In this document: positions 24,424 to 32,590 of the stretch, piece after piece
Layout of the letters: each line of letters begins with the position of its first letter
Numbering within the stretch: the first letter of the stretch is position 1
Origin: Deltaproteobacteria bacterium
Lineage (GTDB): Bacteria; Myxococcota_A; Polyangia; Haliangiales; Haliangiaceae
Length of the DNA stretch: 44,507 nt
Direction of reading: 5' to 3'
Assembly: GCA_019237945.1 (NCBI GenBank)
Contig: JAFAOG010000409.1
Coordinates: 1 to 44,507 of the forward strand
The notes under the pieces: model-generated
Seen by the model: the letters and a program-made list of their open reading frames with translations, nothing else
Told to the model about the DNA's origin: nothing
Database searches by the model: none
Program-made: the position numbers and the translations under genes

Positions 24424-26307
24424 TTACGGTACGTAGCACTCCAGGGGTTCTCGCACGATGCACGGCTTTCGAAGGCTCGGATAGGCCGTCGCGCCACCGG
24501 CGGCGAGGGTATGAGCGCCGGCCTTGACCTCGACGACCTCGCCCGCGCGATGAGGCTTGCCGTCCAGGCTCGCGTCGATCTGGAACGTCACCTTGACCAT
24601 GCCCAGCAGCTCCGCGTTCAGCGCGAGTTGCTCGCCGGGGTGCACGTTGACCTCGCGCGACCATGACAGCCCGGTGCCTGCCTGTGCGCACGTGATCAGG
24701 TGATTGCCGGGCGGGACCTCGAACGGCTTCTTGTCCCAGCGCCGCTTCTCGGTGCCGTCGATCGACACGACGCACCACACATCCGCGGTCACGACGATCG
24801 AGCCGGGCGCCGGCGCATCGACCGGCACTGCCGCCTCCGCCGGTACATCCGGCGCCGCGTCGATCGGCGGCACGACCGCGGCGGCAGCCGCATCGACGAC
24901 CATGCGCACGCGTGCATCGACTCGCGCGCCATCGATCGGGCTCGCATCGACGGCGGCAACGATCGCAGCGTCGACGGCCGCGTCGAACACCGGCGCCGCA
25001 TCGATCGCGCGCGCATCCACCGGACGCGAATCGATCGCGGCATCGACCGCCACCGCGCGATGCGACATCAGGTGCGCCGCCGCGAACGCGCCTCCGCCGG
25101 CGATCGCGGCGCCCGCGAGCACGCCGAGCGCGAGTTTCTTGTTGCGCGAGCTGCGGCCGCCGGCGGTCACCGCATCGACGAGCGTCTTGACGCTCGGGTC
25201 GTCGGGGGCCAGCGCGCTCGCGCGATCCGCCAGCGCCATCGCGCGCGGCAGCTTGGACTCGCCGAGCGACTGCTTCGCCGCCGCGACGATCGCGGACACG
25301 ATCTTCGGCATCCGCTCGCGCACGAACGCCTCGGGGTCCTTGAAGTACGCCGCGACCTCGTCGGCGGGCTCGCCGAAGCCGGCGCTGGCCGTGATCGCAC
25401 GCAGCTCGCGAGCGACCTCCGCCGCCGACGCGGTGCGCGCATCCGGCTCGCTCTGCATCATCTGGCCGATCGCGCGCGACAGATCCGGCCCGACCGCGCT
25501 GCGCCGCTTGACCGCCGCAACGAGCGAGCCCGTCGCGATCTGCGCGAGCACCTTCGCCGGCGGGCCCGCATACGGCAGCGCGCCCGTCGACAGCTGGTAG
25601 AGCGTCGCGCCGAGCGAGTAGAGGTCGCTCTTCGCGGTCGCGGTGTCGCCGCTCGCCTGTTCGGGCGACATGTACGCCGGCGTGCCGAGCAGCGAGCCGG
25701 TCTTGGTGACGAGCGAGTCCTCGGTCTCGAGCCGCGCGACGCCGAAGTCGGCGAGCAGCACGCGGCCGTCGTTGCCGATCATCACGTTCGCCGGCTTGAC
25801 GTCGCGATGGATGATGCCCGCCGCGTGCGCGGCGCCGAGCGCCTCCGCGAGCAGCACACCGATGCACGCGACGACCTCGGCGAGCAGCGGTCCCTTCTGC
25901 TCGAGCTCGCCGAGCAGCGAGCGGCCGCGGATCAGCTCCATCACGATGTACGGCGGGTCGTCGCCTTCGCCGCCGCCGACGTCGTAGACGCGCAGGATGT
26001 TGCGCTGCTCGAGCGTCGCGGCCGCGCGCGCCTCGCGCTGGAAGCGCCGCACGATCTCGGGGCGTCGCGCGAGGTGCGGGAACAGGACCTTGACCGCGAC
26101 CTCGCGACGCAGCTCGCGATCGCGCGCGCGATAGACGCTGGCCATGCCGCCCTCGCCCACTTCCTCGACGAGCTCGTAGCGGCCGAGCACGTCTCCGACA
26201 TGCACCGCGCGCTTCTTCGACGCCGCCGCCGGGGACGAATCAGCGTCCGACGCGTGGGTGTCGGCCAGCGGATCGGTATCGTTGGCGTCGGACGGTCGGT
26301 CCGCCAC
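24424..26307 (-). CDS. Membrane-anchored Ser/Thr protein kinase with Asp/Ala-rich periplasmic stalk
   Basis: The 627-residue protein starts at GTG, five bases after the preceding gene. The Hanks-type kinase (about 42-310) has GEGGMASVYRA, Lys73 (VAVKVLFP), GIIHRDVKPANVMI (Asp169), DFG at 187-189 and GTPAYMSPEQASG, so it should be active. After helical linker sequence comes one membrane segment at about 389-414 (LALGVLAGAAIAGGGAFAAA). An extracytoplasmic stalk made of VDA/IDA repeats follows, then a beta-rich PEGA-like C-terminus (SIVVTADVWCVVSIDGTEK, FEVPPGNHLITC). The upstream response-regulator gene and the downstream lipoprotein genes suggest a shared envelope pathway. Confidence 0.93.
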   Translation of the reverse strand: MADRPSDANDTDPLADTHASDADSSPAAASKKRAVHVGDVLGRYELVEEVGEGGMASVYRARDRELRREVAVKVLFPHLARRPEIVRRFQREARAAATLEQRNILRVYDVGGGEGDDPPYIVMELIRGRSLLGELEQKGPLLAEVVACIGVLLAEALGAAHAAGIIHRDVKPANVMIGNDGRVLLADFGVARLETEDSLVTKTGSLLGTPAYMSPEQASGDTATAKSDLYSLGATLYQLSTGALPYAGPPAKVLAQIATGSLVAAVKRRSAVGPDLSRAIGQMMQSEPDARTASAAEVARELRAITASAGFGEPADEVAAYFKDPEAFVRERMPKIVSAIVAAAKQSLGESKLPRAMALADRASALAPDDPSVKTLVDAVTAGGRSSRNKKLALGVLAGAAIAGGGAFAAAHLMSHRAVAVDAAIDSRPVDARAIDAAPVFDAAVDAAIVAAVDASPIDGARVDARVRMVVDAAAAAVVPPIDAAPDVPAEAAVPVDAPAPGSIVVTADVWCVVSIDGTEKRRWDKKPFEVPPGNHLITCAQAGTGLSWSREVNVHPGEQLALNAELLGMVKVTFQIDASLDGKPHRAGEVVEVKAGAHTLAAGGATAYPSLRKPCIVREPLECYVP

Positions 26308-26312
26308 GCGGC

Positions 26313-27215
26313 TCAGCCGCCCGAGTCAAACTGGACGTGACCGGTCTTGCCCGCGGCCTTGGCCTTCTTCATCGCCTTGCCGAGACGGCGGCCGAGCTCG
26401 TCGGCCCCGCCGTTGAGCGTGAGCCCGTTGGTGTTCGTGATCGCGAGGACGAGGCCGAGCGCCTTGGCATCGCCGGGGAGCGTGGCGCGGTGGCCTTCGA
26501 ACGCGCTCTCGGCCTGCGCGACGAACACGTCGCAGTGGTCGGGCGAGAGCACCGCGATGAAATCGCTGCCGCCGATGTGGCCGATGAACGCGCCACCGCC
26601 GGAGGCCTTGCGCGCGCCCTCGAGCAGCCACGCCCCGAGGTTCCGGACGGTGTCTTCCGAGCGCGCGATGCCGATCGAGTCGGCGTACGAGTCCCAGTTG
26701 AGGATGTCGATGTGGACGACCGCCGTCGGCTTGCCCGACTTCAGCGCGCCCTCGATCTCCTCGTCGATCGCGCGCGATCCGGGGAGGTTCGTCGTCGGAT
26801 TGCGATCGCGCTCGCGGCGCGACGCGCGGATCAGCGCCTTGCAGCGCGCGCCGAACTCGCGCAGGTCGAACGGCTTGCTCATGTAGGCGTCGGCGCCGGC
26901 CTCGAGGCCCGTGACCTCGTTGTCGACGCCGGCGAGCGCGGTCAGCATCAGGATCGGCGTGCGCGACCACATCACGTCCGCCTTCAGGCGGCGCGCGACC
27001 TCGTGGCCGTCGACGCGCGGCATCATGACGTCGAGCACGAGGAGGTCTGGATCGTGCGCCTTGACGAGCTTCAAAGCCTCGTCGCCGTCGCGCGCGCGCA
27101 GGCATAGAAAGCCCGCATCCCCCAGCGCCATGTTGACCATGTGCGCGATGGCGTCGTCGTCTTCCGCGATGACGATCTTCTTGAGCAGCACGGGATCGTC
27201 CTGGTGATACCACAT
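26313..27215 (-). CDS. Response regulator with degenerate GGDEF domain
   Basis: The 300-residue protein begins with a full receiver domain: acidic pocket AEDDD, phospho-acceptor Asp62 (LLVLDVMMPRVDG), Thr in LMLTAL and Lys114 (MSKPFDL). The second half has the length and fold of a GGDEF domain, but the signature is GGSDF at 215-219, so diguanylate cyclase activity is unlikely. It may bind GTP or c-di-GMP, or act as a partner-binding platform. An ATG at 27215 is preferred; GTG at 27191, with AGGA upstream, is an alternative. It is first in the signalling-envelope unit, 5 bp before the kinase gene, and divergent from the M16 peptidase gene by 14 bp. Confidence 0.9.
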   Translation of the reverse strand: MWYHQDDPVLLKKIVIAEDDDAIAHMVNMALGDAGFLCLRARDGDEALKLVKAHDPDLLVLDVMMPRVDGHEVARRLKADVMWSRTPILMLTALAGVDNEVTGLEAGADAYMSKPFDLREFGARCKALIRASRRERDRNPTTNLPGSRAIDEEIEGALKSGKPTAVVHIDILNWDSYADSIGIARSEDTVRNLGAWLLEGARKASGGGAFIGHIGGSDFIAVLSPDHCDVFVAQAESAFEGHRATLPGDAKALGLVLAITNTNGLTLNGGADELGRRLGKAMKKAKAAGKTGHVQFDSGG

Positions 27216-27229
27216 GGTAAGCCTGCAAG

Positions 27230-28513
27230 GTGGATCCACGCGTCGAGACGACGACCCTCGACAACGGTCTCGCCGTGACGACCGTCGCGCTGCCCCACCT
27301 CCACACGGCGGTGTGCGCGCTGTTCATCAAGGTCGGCTCACGGTTCGAGACTCCCGCCGACAATGGCCTCTCGCACTTCACCGAGCACATGCTGTTCCGC
27401 GGCACGGAGCAGTTCCCGACCTCGCTCGCGCTCAACACCGCCGTCGAGCGCCTCGGCTCGACCCTGCATGCCGAGACCGGCCGCGACTACTCGCTGTTCC
27501 AGCTCGCGCTCGAGCCCGAGCTGCTGCCCCAGGCGATCGCGGTGCTCGGCGAGCTGCTCGCGCGCCCGCGCTTCTCCGACATCGAGCTCGAGCGCGCGCT
27601 GATCCTCGAGGAGATCAACGAGGACTACGACGAGCAAGGCGTCGAGATCAACGCCGACGACATCGCGCGCGGCCTCGCCTTCGACGCCCACCCGCTCGGC
27701 CAGCGCATCATCGGCCCGCGCAGCAACGTCGAGCGCTTCTCGCTCGCGGACGTCCGCCGCCACTTCACGACATTCTACGGCGCCCGCAACGCGAACCTCT
27801 GCTGCACCGGCCCCATCGATCACAACGCTGTCGTCGAGGCTGCCGCGAAGGCCCTCTCCGCGATGCCCGCCGGCCAGCGCGCCGACGTGCTCGCCGCGCC
27901 GCCGATGCCCCCGGGACCGCTGCTCCAGCACGTCAAGGACGCCGGCTCGCAGACATCGCTGTCGATCGTGTTCCGCGCCATCCCCGAGCTCGACCCCGCC
28001 TACGTCGCGCTGATCGCGCTGCTCCGCGTCCTCGACGACGGCATGTCGACCCGCCTCCACTACACGCTCGCCGATCAAAAAGGCCTCGCGTACTCGATCC
28101 ACGCGGCAATCGAGCCGCTCGCCGACGCAGCCCTCTTCGAGATCGCCGGCGCCACCGCGAACGCCAAGGTCCCCGCGCTCGTCCGCGAGCTGCTCGCGCT
28201 CCTCGACGGCCTCCGCAAGGGCCAGGTCACCGACGACGAGCTGGCGAAGGCGCGCGTCCGCTATCGCTACGAGACGCTCGCCTCGATCGACGACGCCTCC
28301 GCGATGGCGGGCTGGTTCGGCGGCACCGCGCTCTACTACCCGCCGCCGACGCTCACCGAGCGCCTCGCGCAGATGGCGGCCGTCACCGTCGACGATGTCG
28401 TCCGCGTCGCATCGCAGGTGCTCGCCCCGGAGAACCTCGCGATCGCCGCGGTCGGCTCGCTCAGTCGCGCGCGCCTCGGCGAGCTACGCGAAACCGTCAC
28501 GGCCTGGCGCTAG
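27230..28513 (+). CDS. M16 family zinc peptidase (PqqL/mitochondrial processing-peptidase-like)
   Basis: Starting from GTG, the 427-residue single-chain M16B protein has the inverted zinc motif HFTEH (SHFTEHMLFRGTEQ) near residue 50 and the third ligand Glu in ILEEINEDYDEQG. Both metal and catalytic residues are therefore present. The C-terminal half is the non-catalytic M16 repeat (SIVFRAIPELDPAYVAL, DDGMSTRLHYTLADQKGLAYS). No signal peptide, so it probably degrades peptides in the cytoplasm. The partner non-catalytic subunit often found beside such genes is absent. Its stop overlaps that of the convergent gene by 4 bp. Confidence 0.93.
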   Translation: MDPRVETTTLDNGLAVTTVALPHLHTAVCALFIKVGSRFETPADNGLSHFTEHMLFRGTEQFPTSLALNTAVERLGSTLHAETGRDYSLFQLALEPELLPQAIAVLGELLARPRFSDIELERALILEEINEDYDEQGVEINADDIARGLAFDAHPLGQRIIGPRSNVERFSLADVRRHFTTFYGARNANLCCTGPIDHNAVVEAAAKALSAMPAGQRADVLAAPPMPPGPLLQHVKDAGSQTSLSIVFRAIPELDPAYVALIALLRVLDDGMSTRLHYTLADQKGLAYSIHAAIEPLADAALFEIAGATANAKVPALVRELLALLDGLRKGQVTDDELAKARVRYRYETLASIDDASAMAGWFGGTALYYPPPTLTERLAQMAAVTVDDVVRVASQVLAPENLAIAAVGSLSRARLGELRETVTAWR

Positions 28514-28929
28514 AAGCTCGTCGAGTAGCCGACGAATCCGCCCTGCGGCGTCACCGACGCGCGAAAGCGCGGCTCCGTGCGGCTCCACATGTAGCCGGTC
28601 ACCGCGCCCGACACGACCATCAAGCCGCCGAACACGAGCGTCATGTGGAACCAGTGGTCGGTCGCATTGTTGGCGGCCGTCCACTCGGCGGCCTCGCCGT
28701 TCGACCACAGCACGTGGTCCGCGTGATCCGATGACTCCTTCATGCGGAGGATCGAGTACGCGCCCAGGCCGATGATTCCGCCCGTGATCACGCTCGCGAC
28801 GATTGCCTCCGCGCGCGCGTTCGGATCCGGCGGCACGCGCTCGATGCTGGGCGGCGGCGGGGGCGCCGTGGCCGCCGGGTCGGCATGCGCGACCGTCGCC
28901 GCGAGCATGAGCGCGACGACCGCCTTCAC
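28510..28929 (-). CDS. Small exported membrane protein, unknown function
   Basis: GTG at 28929 overlaps the TGA of the chitinase-like gene (GTGA), so the 139-residue protein is coupled to it. The signal VKAVVALMLAATVAHA is followed by a Pro-rich stretch. Two hydrophobic segments (AIVASVITGGIIGLGAYSIL and MTLVFGGLMVVSGAVTGYMW) come next, and the end is a polar FVGYSTSF with a terminal Phe. The pattern matches other small myxobacterial two-helix proteins in this window (for example the gene at 19868). Function unknown. Confidence 0.8.
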   Translation of the reverse strand: MKAVVALMLAATVAHADPAATAPPPPPSIERVPPDPNARAEAIVASVITGGIIGLGAYSILRMKESSDHADHVLWSNGEAAEWTAANNATDHWFHMTLVFGGLMVVSGAVTGYMWSRTEPRFRASVTPQGGFVGYSTSF

Positions 28930-30083
28930 TTGAATGCCGCCCCGAGCGCGGTCGTCGTCGCCGGCGATAGCTCTTCGATGGTCCATACGATCACTCCTCC
29001 ATAGCCATGCTGTTTGCTCCACGCGCCCTTGGCCGCGATCGATTGCGCGTCCTCGTACGCGATGTACCGTACGCTCGTCCCGCAGTGCGCATCCGCGGTC
29101 GCCGCGGCGAACGTCAGGTACGGCTGCTGCGCGGTCGTGTCGTACTGCCGCGCGCCGCTGGGCACGGTCAGCGCGCGCAGCGGATATGCGTTGTCACCGC
29201 CGACGATGCTCACGCCGTTCGCGGTCGACTGCCGCGGCCCGCTGATCCCGCCGGTGTAGCAGATCGCGTACGCGCCGATGCCGATGCCGAGCTTGGCGTG
29301 CGGCACGCCGGCCGTCTCGTAGCGCATCAGCGTGTCGTCGACCGCGATCGGCGTCGACCCACTCACGCCGGACAGCGGCGCGACGAACCACGAGTCCCAG
29401 CCCTGCCCCGCGACCGCCGTCGACGGGTAGTACGTCTGCACCATGAACCGATCGAGCGACGCCGCGAGCTGCGCGAACCGCGAATCGACCGTCTGGAAGT
29501 TGCCGTTGATCGCGCCGGCCGGGTAGCTCAGCACGATGTCGGGCTTCGCGGCCCGCAGGTCCGCCGCGAGCGCGACCAGCTCGTCGAGATCGACGCTGTC
29601 TTCCCAGTCGAGATCGATGCCGTCGTATCCGAGCGTGCCGAGCGCGCTCGTGAGGCGCCCGACGAACGCCGCGCGATTTGCATTGCTCGCCGCGGTCGCG
29701 ATGTTCGCACCGGCGCCCGCGCCGCCGAGCATCAACAGCGCCTTCACGCCGTGCGCGTGCGCATCTGTCGCGAGCTCGATCGCGTGCGCCATACCCATGC
29801 CGTCCTGATCGTCGAACGTGAAGTCGAGGGTCAGGTCGTTCTTGACGACCATCGGCGCGAACGCGATGTGCGTCAGCGCGCTCCAGTCGATCGAGCCGAT
29901 CGGCAGCGAGTGCTCGTCGTAGCCGACGTAGTACCCGAGCACCCACTGCCCGCTGCTCGAGCCGCTGCCGCTGCCCGCCATGTCGTTCGGCGCGTCGCAC
30001 ACGCAGGGCGTGCCATCGGGCATCGCGTGCGAGCCGCCGCCGCCGCATCCGACGACCAGCGCGAGCGCGACGACCCACCTCAT
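28926..30083 (-). CDS. GH18 chitinase-like lipoprotein
   Basis: MRWVVALALVVGCGGGG gives lipobox Cys13, followed by a Gly/Ser linker. The 385-residue protein folds as a GH18 barrel: VLGYYVGYDE, LTHIAFAPMVVKND, KALLMLGGAG, and YDGIDLDWEDS. The last matches the DxxDxDxE catalytic signature with the proton-donor Glu intact. Later strands (FMVQTYYPS, KLGIGIGAYAICY, YGGVIVWTIEEL) complete the barrel. It should hydrolyse beta-1,4-GlcNAc polymers such as chitin or peptidoglycan-like glycans on the cell surface, which suits a degradative or predatory lifestyle. Confidence 0.92.
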   Translation of the reverse strand: MRWVVALALVVGCGGGGSHAMPDGTPCVCDAPNDMAGSGSGSSSGQWVLGYYVGYDEHSLPIGSIDWSALTHIAFAPMVVKNDLTLDFTFDDQDGMGMAHAIELATDAHAHGVKALLMLGGAGAGANIATAASNANRAAFVGRLTSALGTLGYDGIDLDWEDSVDLDELVALAADLRAAKPDIVLSYPAGAINGNFQTVDSRFAQLAASLDRFMVQTYYPSTAVAGQGWDSWFVAPLSGVSGSTPIAVDDTLMRYETAGVPHAKLGIGIGAYAICYTGGISGPRQSTANGVSIVGGDNAYPLRALTVPSGARQYDTTAQQPYLTFAAATADAHCGTSVRYIAYEDAQSIAAKGAWSKQHGYGGVIVWTIEELSPATTTALGAAFK

Positions 30084-30117
30084 GCGCGAATGATACGCCG
30101 GCTCGACGGCGCGCGGC

Positions 30118-30636
30118 TCACGAATTCGCGAGCGCCTCGCGCAGGATCTCGGCCGCCGGCTCGTCGTATGCACACAGCACGACCTGCCGCGGCATCGCGT
30201 GCGCCACGAGCTCCGCGCACACCGTTCGCACCGCGATCGCGGCGGCCTCACGCGGCGGAAACCGAAAGATTCCCGTCGAGATCGCGGGGAACGCGATCGT
30301 CGCGATGCCGTTGTCGCGCGCGACCTCGAGGCTGCGCCGGTAGCAGGACGCGAGCAGGTCGCGCTCGCCCGCGCCGCCGCCCTGCCACACCGGGCCGACG
30401 GTGTGGATCACGAACTTCGCGGGCAACCGGTATCCTTTCGTCAGCTTCGCATCGCCCGTCTTGCAGCCGCCGAGCAGCCGGCACTCCGCGACCAGCTCCG
30501 GCCCCGCCGCGCGATGGATCGCACCATCGACGCCCCCGCCGCCGAGCAGCGACGAGTTCGCCGCGTTGACGATCGCGTCGACCTTCAGCTTGGTGATGTC
30601 AGCTTGCACGACATCGATTCGCGCTTGCGGCTTCAT
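30118..30636 (-). CDS. Macrodomain O-acetyl-ADP-ribose deacetylase (MacroD/YmdB-like)
   Basis: The 172-residue stand-alone macrodomain has the ADP-ribose-binding signatures [36 protein letters not shown] and [11 protein letters not shown], and the MacroD-type [12 protein letters not shown] / VIHTVGPVW. Such enzymes remove the acetyl group of O-acetyl-ADP-ribose and can remove mono-ADP-ribose from proteins. It is divergent from a sirtuin gene with only 27 bp between start codons. Sirtuins make O-acetyl-ADP-ribose, so a shared regulation would match producer and remover. Confidence 0.95.
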   Translation of the reverse strand: MKPQARIDVVQADITKLKVDAIVNAANSSLLGGGGVDGAIHRAAGPELVAECRLLGGCKTGDAKLTKGYRLPAKFVIHTVGPVWQGGGAGERDLLASCYRRSLEVARDNGIATIAFPAISTGIFRFPPREAAAIAVRTVCAELVAHAMPRQVVLCAYDEPAAEILREALANS

Positions 30637-30663
30637 ATTGTCAGTATTACACTATCACGGGTC
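30637..30663. promoter_or_regulatory. Compact divergent control region of macrodomain and sirtuin genes
   Basis: The 27 bp between the two ATG codons are AT-rich compared with all around. They contain an imperfect dyad AGTATTACACT at 30643-30653, and on the minus strand TAATAC seven bases before the macrodomain ATG. Any promoter must overlap the dyad, and transcripts would be almost leaderless. The AGT-N-ACT outline loosely recalls dyads of NAD-homeostasis repressors such as NrtR; that link is speculation. Confidence 0.45.
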
Positions 30664-31332
30664 ATGCGCTACCGGAACATCGTCGTGCTGACCGGGGCCG
30701 GCATCTCGCAGGCCGCAGGGTTGCCGACGTACCGCGGGCCGGGCGGGCTGTGGACGAACGCGGATCTTGCCGCGCTTGCCGATGTCAGCGCGCTCGCGAC
30801 GCGCCGCGAGGAGGCGTGCGCGATGTTCTGGCAGTTTCACCAGCAGATCGCGAACGTCGAGCCGACCGCCGCGCATCGCGCGCTCGCGCAGTACGAGCTG
30901 ACGATCATCACGCAGAACGTCGACGGGCTGCACCAGAAGGCCGGCTCGCGAAACGTCGTCGAGTACCACGGCAGCCTCGCGCGCTGGCGGTGCGAGCGCT
31001 GTGGGCACGAGGACGCGCCGGCGGGCCCCGCGCAGCCGCGGCACTGCGGTGAGGCGATGCGACCGTCCGCCGTGCTGTTCGGCGAGCTGATCCCGGCGGA
31101 GGCCGAGCATGCGGCGAAGCGCGCGCTGCGCGACTGCGATCTGTTCGTGGCGATCGGCACGAGCGGCACCGTGTGGCCGGCGGCCGGGTTCGTGCGCAGC
31201 GCGCAGTACGCCGGCGCGCACACGGCGCTGCTCAACCTCGAGATCGACGACGAGGCGACCGAGCACTTCGCCGAGGTCCGCGCCGGCCGCGCCGATGAGG
31301 TGGTGCCGGCGTTCTTCGCCGCGCTCGCCTAG
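30664..31332 (+). CDS. SIR2-family NAD-dependent protein deacylase
   Basis: The 222-residue sirtuin has the NAD site [32 protein letters not shown] and the catalytic His102 (VEYHGSL), plus FGE and GTSGTVWPA. It should remove acyl groups from lysine, giving O-acetyl-ADP-ribose and nicotinamide. The zinc module is incomplete: Cys110 and Cys113 pair, and Cys128 is present, but the expected third Cys (about residue 125) is Pro. The Tyr/Arg pair that marks desuccinylases is not apparent. It overlaps the stop of the convergent helicase gene by 4 bp. Confidence 0.94.
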   Translation: MRYRNIVVLTGAGISQAAGLPTYRGPGGLWTNADLAALADVSALATRREEACAMFWQFHQQIANVEPTAAHRALAQYELTIITQNVDGLHQKAGSRNVVEYHGSLARWRCERCGHEDAPAGPAQPRHCGEAMRPSAVLFGELIPAEAEHAAKRALRDCDLFVAIGTSGTVWPAAGFVRSAQYAGAHTALLNLEIDDEATEHFAEVRAGRADEVVPAFFAALA

Positions 31333-32567
31333 CGGTGGTGATGGCGGCGCGGATTGCTGCGCCGGTGCTCGCGACCGCGGTCCTGGACCTTCTTCTGAGC
31401 GGTGCCCGCGGCCGGCACGACGTTCATCGGGACCGTCGACTCGTACGGGTGGCCCTCGACGACCGGGATGTCCTGCTTCGTCAGCTTGACGATCGCGCGC
31501 CAGTCGCCGCGCTCGTCGACCTCGACGAACGTCATCGCCATGCCGGACGCGCCGGCGCGCGCGGTGCGGCCGATGCGGTGGACGTAGGTCTCGGGGACCT
31601 CGGGGACGTCGAAGTTGATCACGTGCGTGACGTCGTCGATGTCGATGCCGCGCGCGGCGATGTCGGTCGCGACGAGGACGCGGGTCTTGCCGGCCTTGAA
31701 GTCGGCGAGCGCGCGCTCGCGAGCGGACTGGCTCTTGTTGCCGTGGATCGCAGCGGCGCCGATGCGCTCCTTGTCGAGATGCTCGACGATGCGGTTCGCG
31801 CCGTGCTTGGTGCGCGAGAACACGAGGACGCGCTTCATCGCGGTGTCGCGGAGCACGTCGACGAGCAGCGCGCGCTTGTCGGACTTCTCGACGAAGAAGA
31901 CTTCCTGCTCGACGCGCTCGGCCGTCGTCGACGGCGGCACCACGGCCACCGTCTCCGGCTTGTAGAGCAGGCGATCGGCGAGGTCCTGCGCCTCGCGCGG
32001 CATCGTCGCCGAGAAGAACAGCGTCTGGCGGCGCTGCGGCAGCATCGCGATCACGCGCTTGACGTCGTGGATGAAGCCCATGTCGAGCATGCGATCCGCT
32101 TCGTCGAGCACGAACACTTCGAGCTGCTTGAGGTTGATGAAGCCCTGGTTCGCGAGGTCGAGCAGGCGGCCCGGCGTCGCGACGAGGATATCGATGCCGC
32201 GCTCGAGCGCCTGCTTCTGCGACAGCTCGCCGACGCCACCGAAGATCACGGTCGTGCGCAGCGGCAGGTGCGCGCCGTACGTGTGGAAGCTGTCGCCGAT
32301 CTGGGCGGCGAGCTCGCGCGTCGGCGTCAGCACGAGGCAGCGAATGTGTCGGTGGCCCTTGCCCGGCGCAATGTGCGCGAGGCGCTGCAGGATCGGCAGC
32401 GCGAACGCCGCCGTCTTACCGGTGCCGGTCTGTGCGAGGCCCAGCAGGTCCCGGCCGGCGAGCACATGAGGGATTGCTCGCGCCTGGATCGGCGTCGGGG
32501 AGATATACCCCTGCGCCGCGACCGCCTGCGCGATAGGCGGAATCAAACCCAACTGCTGAAACTCCAT
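31329..32567 (-). CDS. DEAD-box RNA helicase (RhlE-like)
   Basis: All helicase motifs are present in order over the 412 residues: Q motif ([10 protein letters not shown]), [28 protein letters not shown] in [38 protein letters not shown] and [11 protein letters not shown] short basic tail ([15 protein letters not shown]) would help RNA binding. RhlE-like helicases act in ribosome assembly and RNA decay, often at low temperature. The ATG is conventional and no operon partner is obvious. Confidence 0.96.
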   Translation of the reverse strand: MEFQQLGLIPPIAQAVAAQGYISPTPIQARAIPHVLAGRDLLGLAQTGTGKTAAFALPILQRLAHIAPGKGHRHIRCLVLTPTRELAAQIGDSFHTYGAHLPLRTTVIFGGVGELSQKQALERGIDILVATPGRLLDLANQGFINLKQLEVFVLDEADRMLDMGFIHDVKRVIAMLPQRRQTLFFSATMPREAQDLADRLLYKPETVAVVPPSTTAERVEQEVFFVEKSDKRALLVDVLRDTAMKRVLVFSRTKHGANRIVEHLDKERIGAAAIHGNKSQSARERALADFKAGKTRVLVATDIAARGIDIDDVTHVINFDVPEVPETYVHRIGRTARAGASGMAMTFVEVDERGDWRAIVKLTKQDIPVVEGHPYESTVPMNVVPAAGTAQKKVQDRGREHRRSNPRRHHHR

Positions 32568-32590
32568 CGCGGCGACTTAGCACAAATCGC

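Noticed and set aside
31333-31400. Basic His/Arg-rich helicase C-terminus as a separate small gene
   Set aside because: It is in frame with the helicase and fits the usual basic RNA-binding tail.
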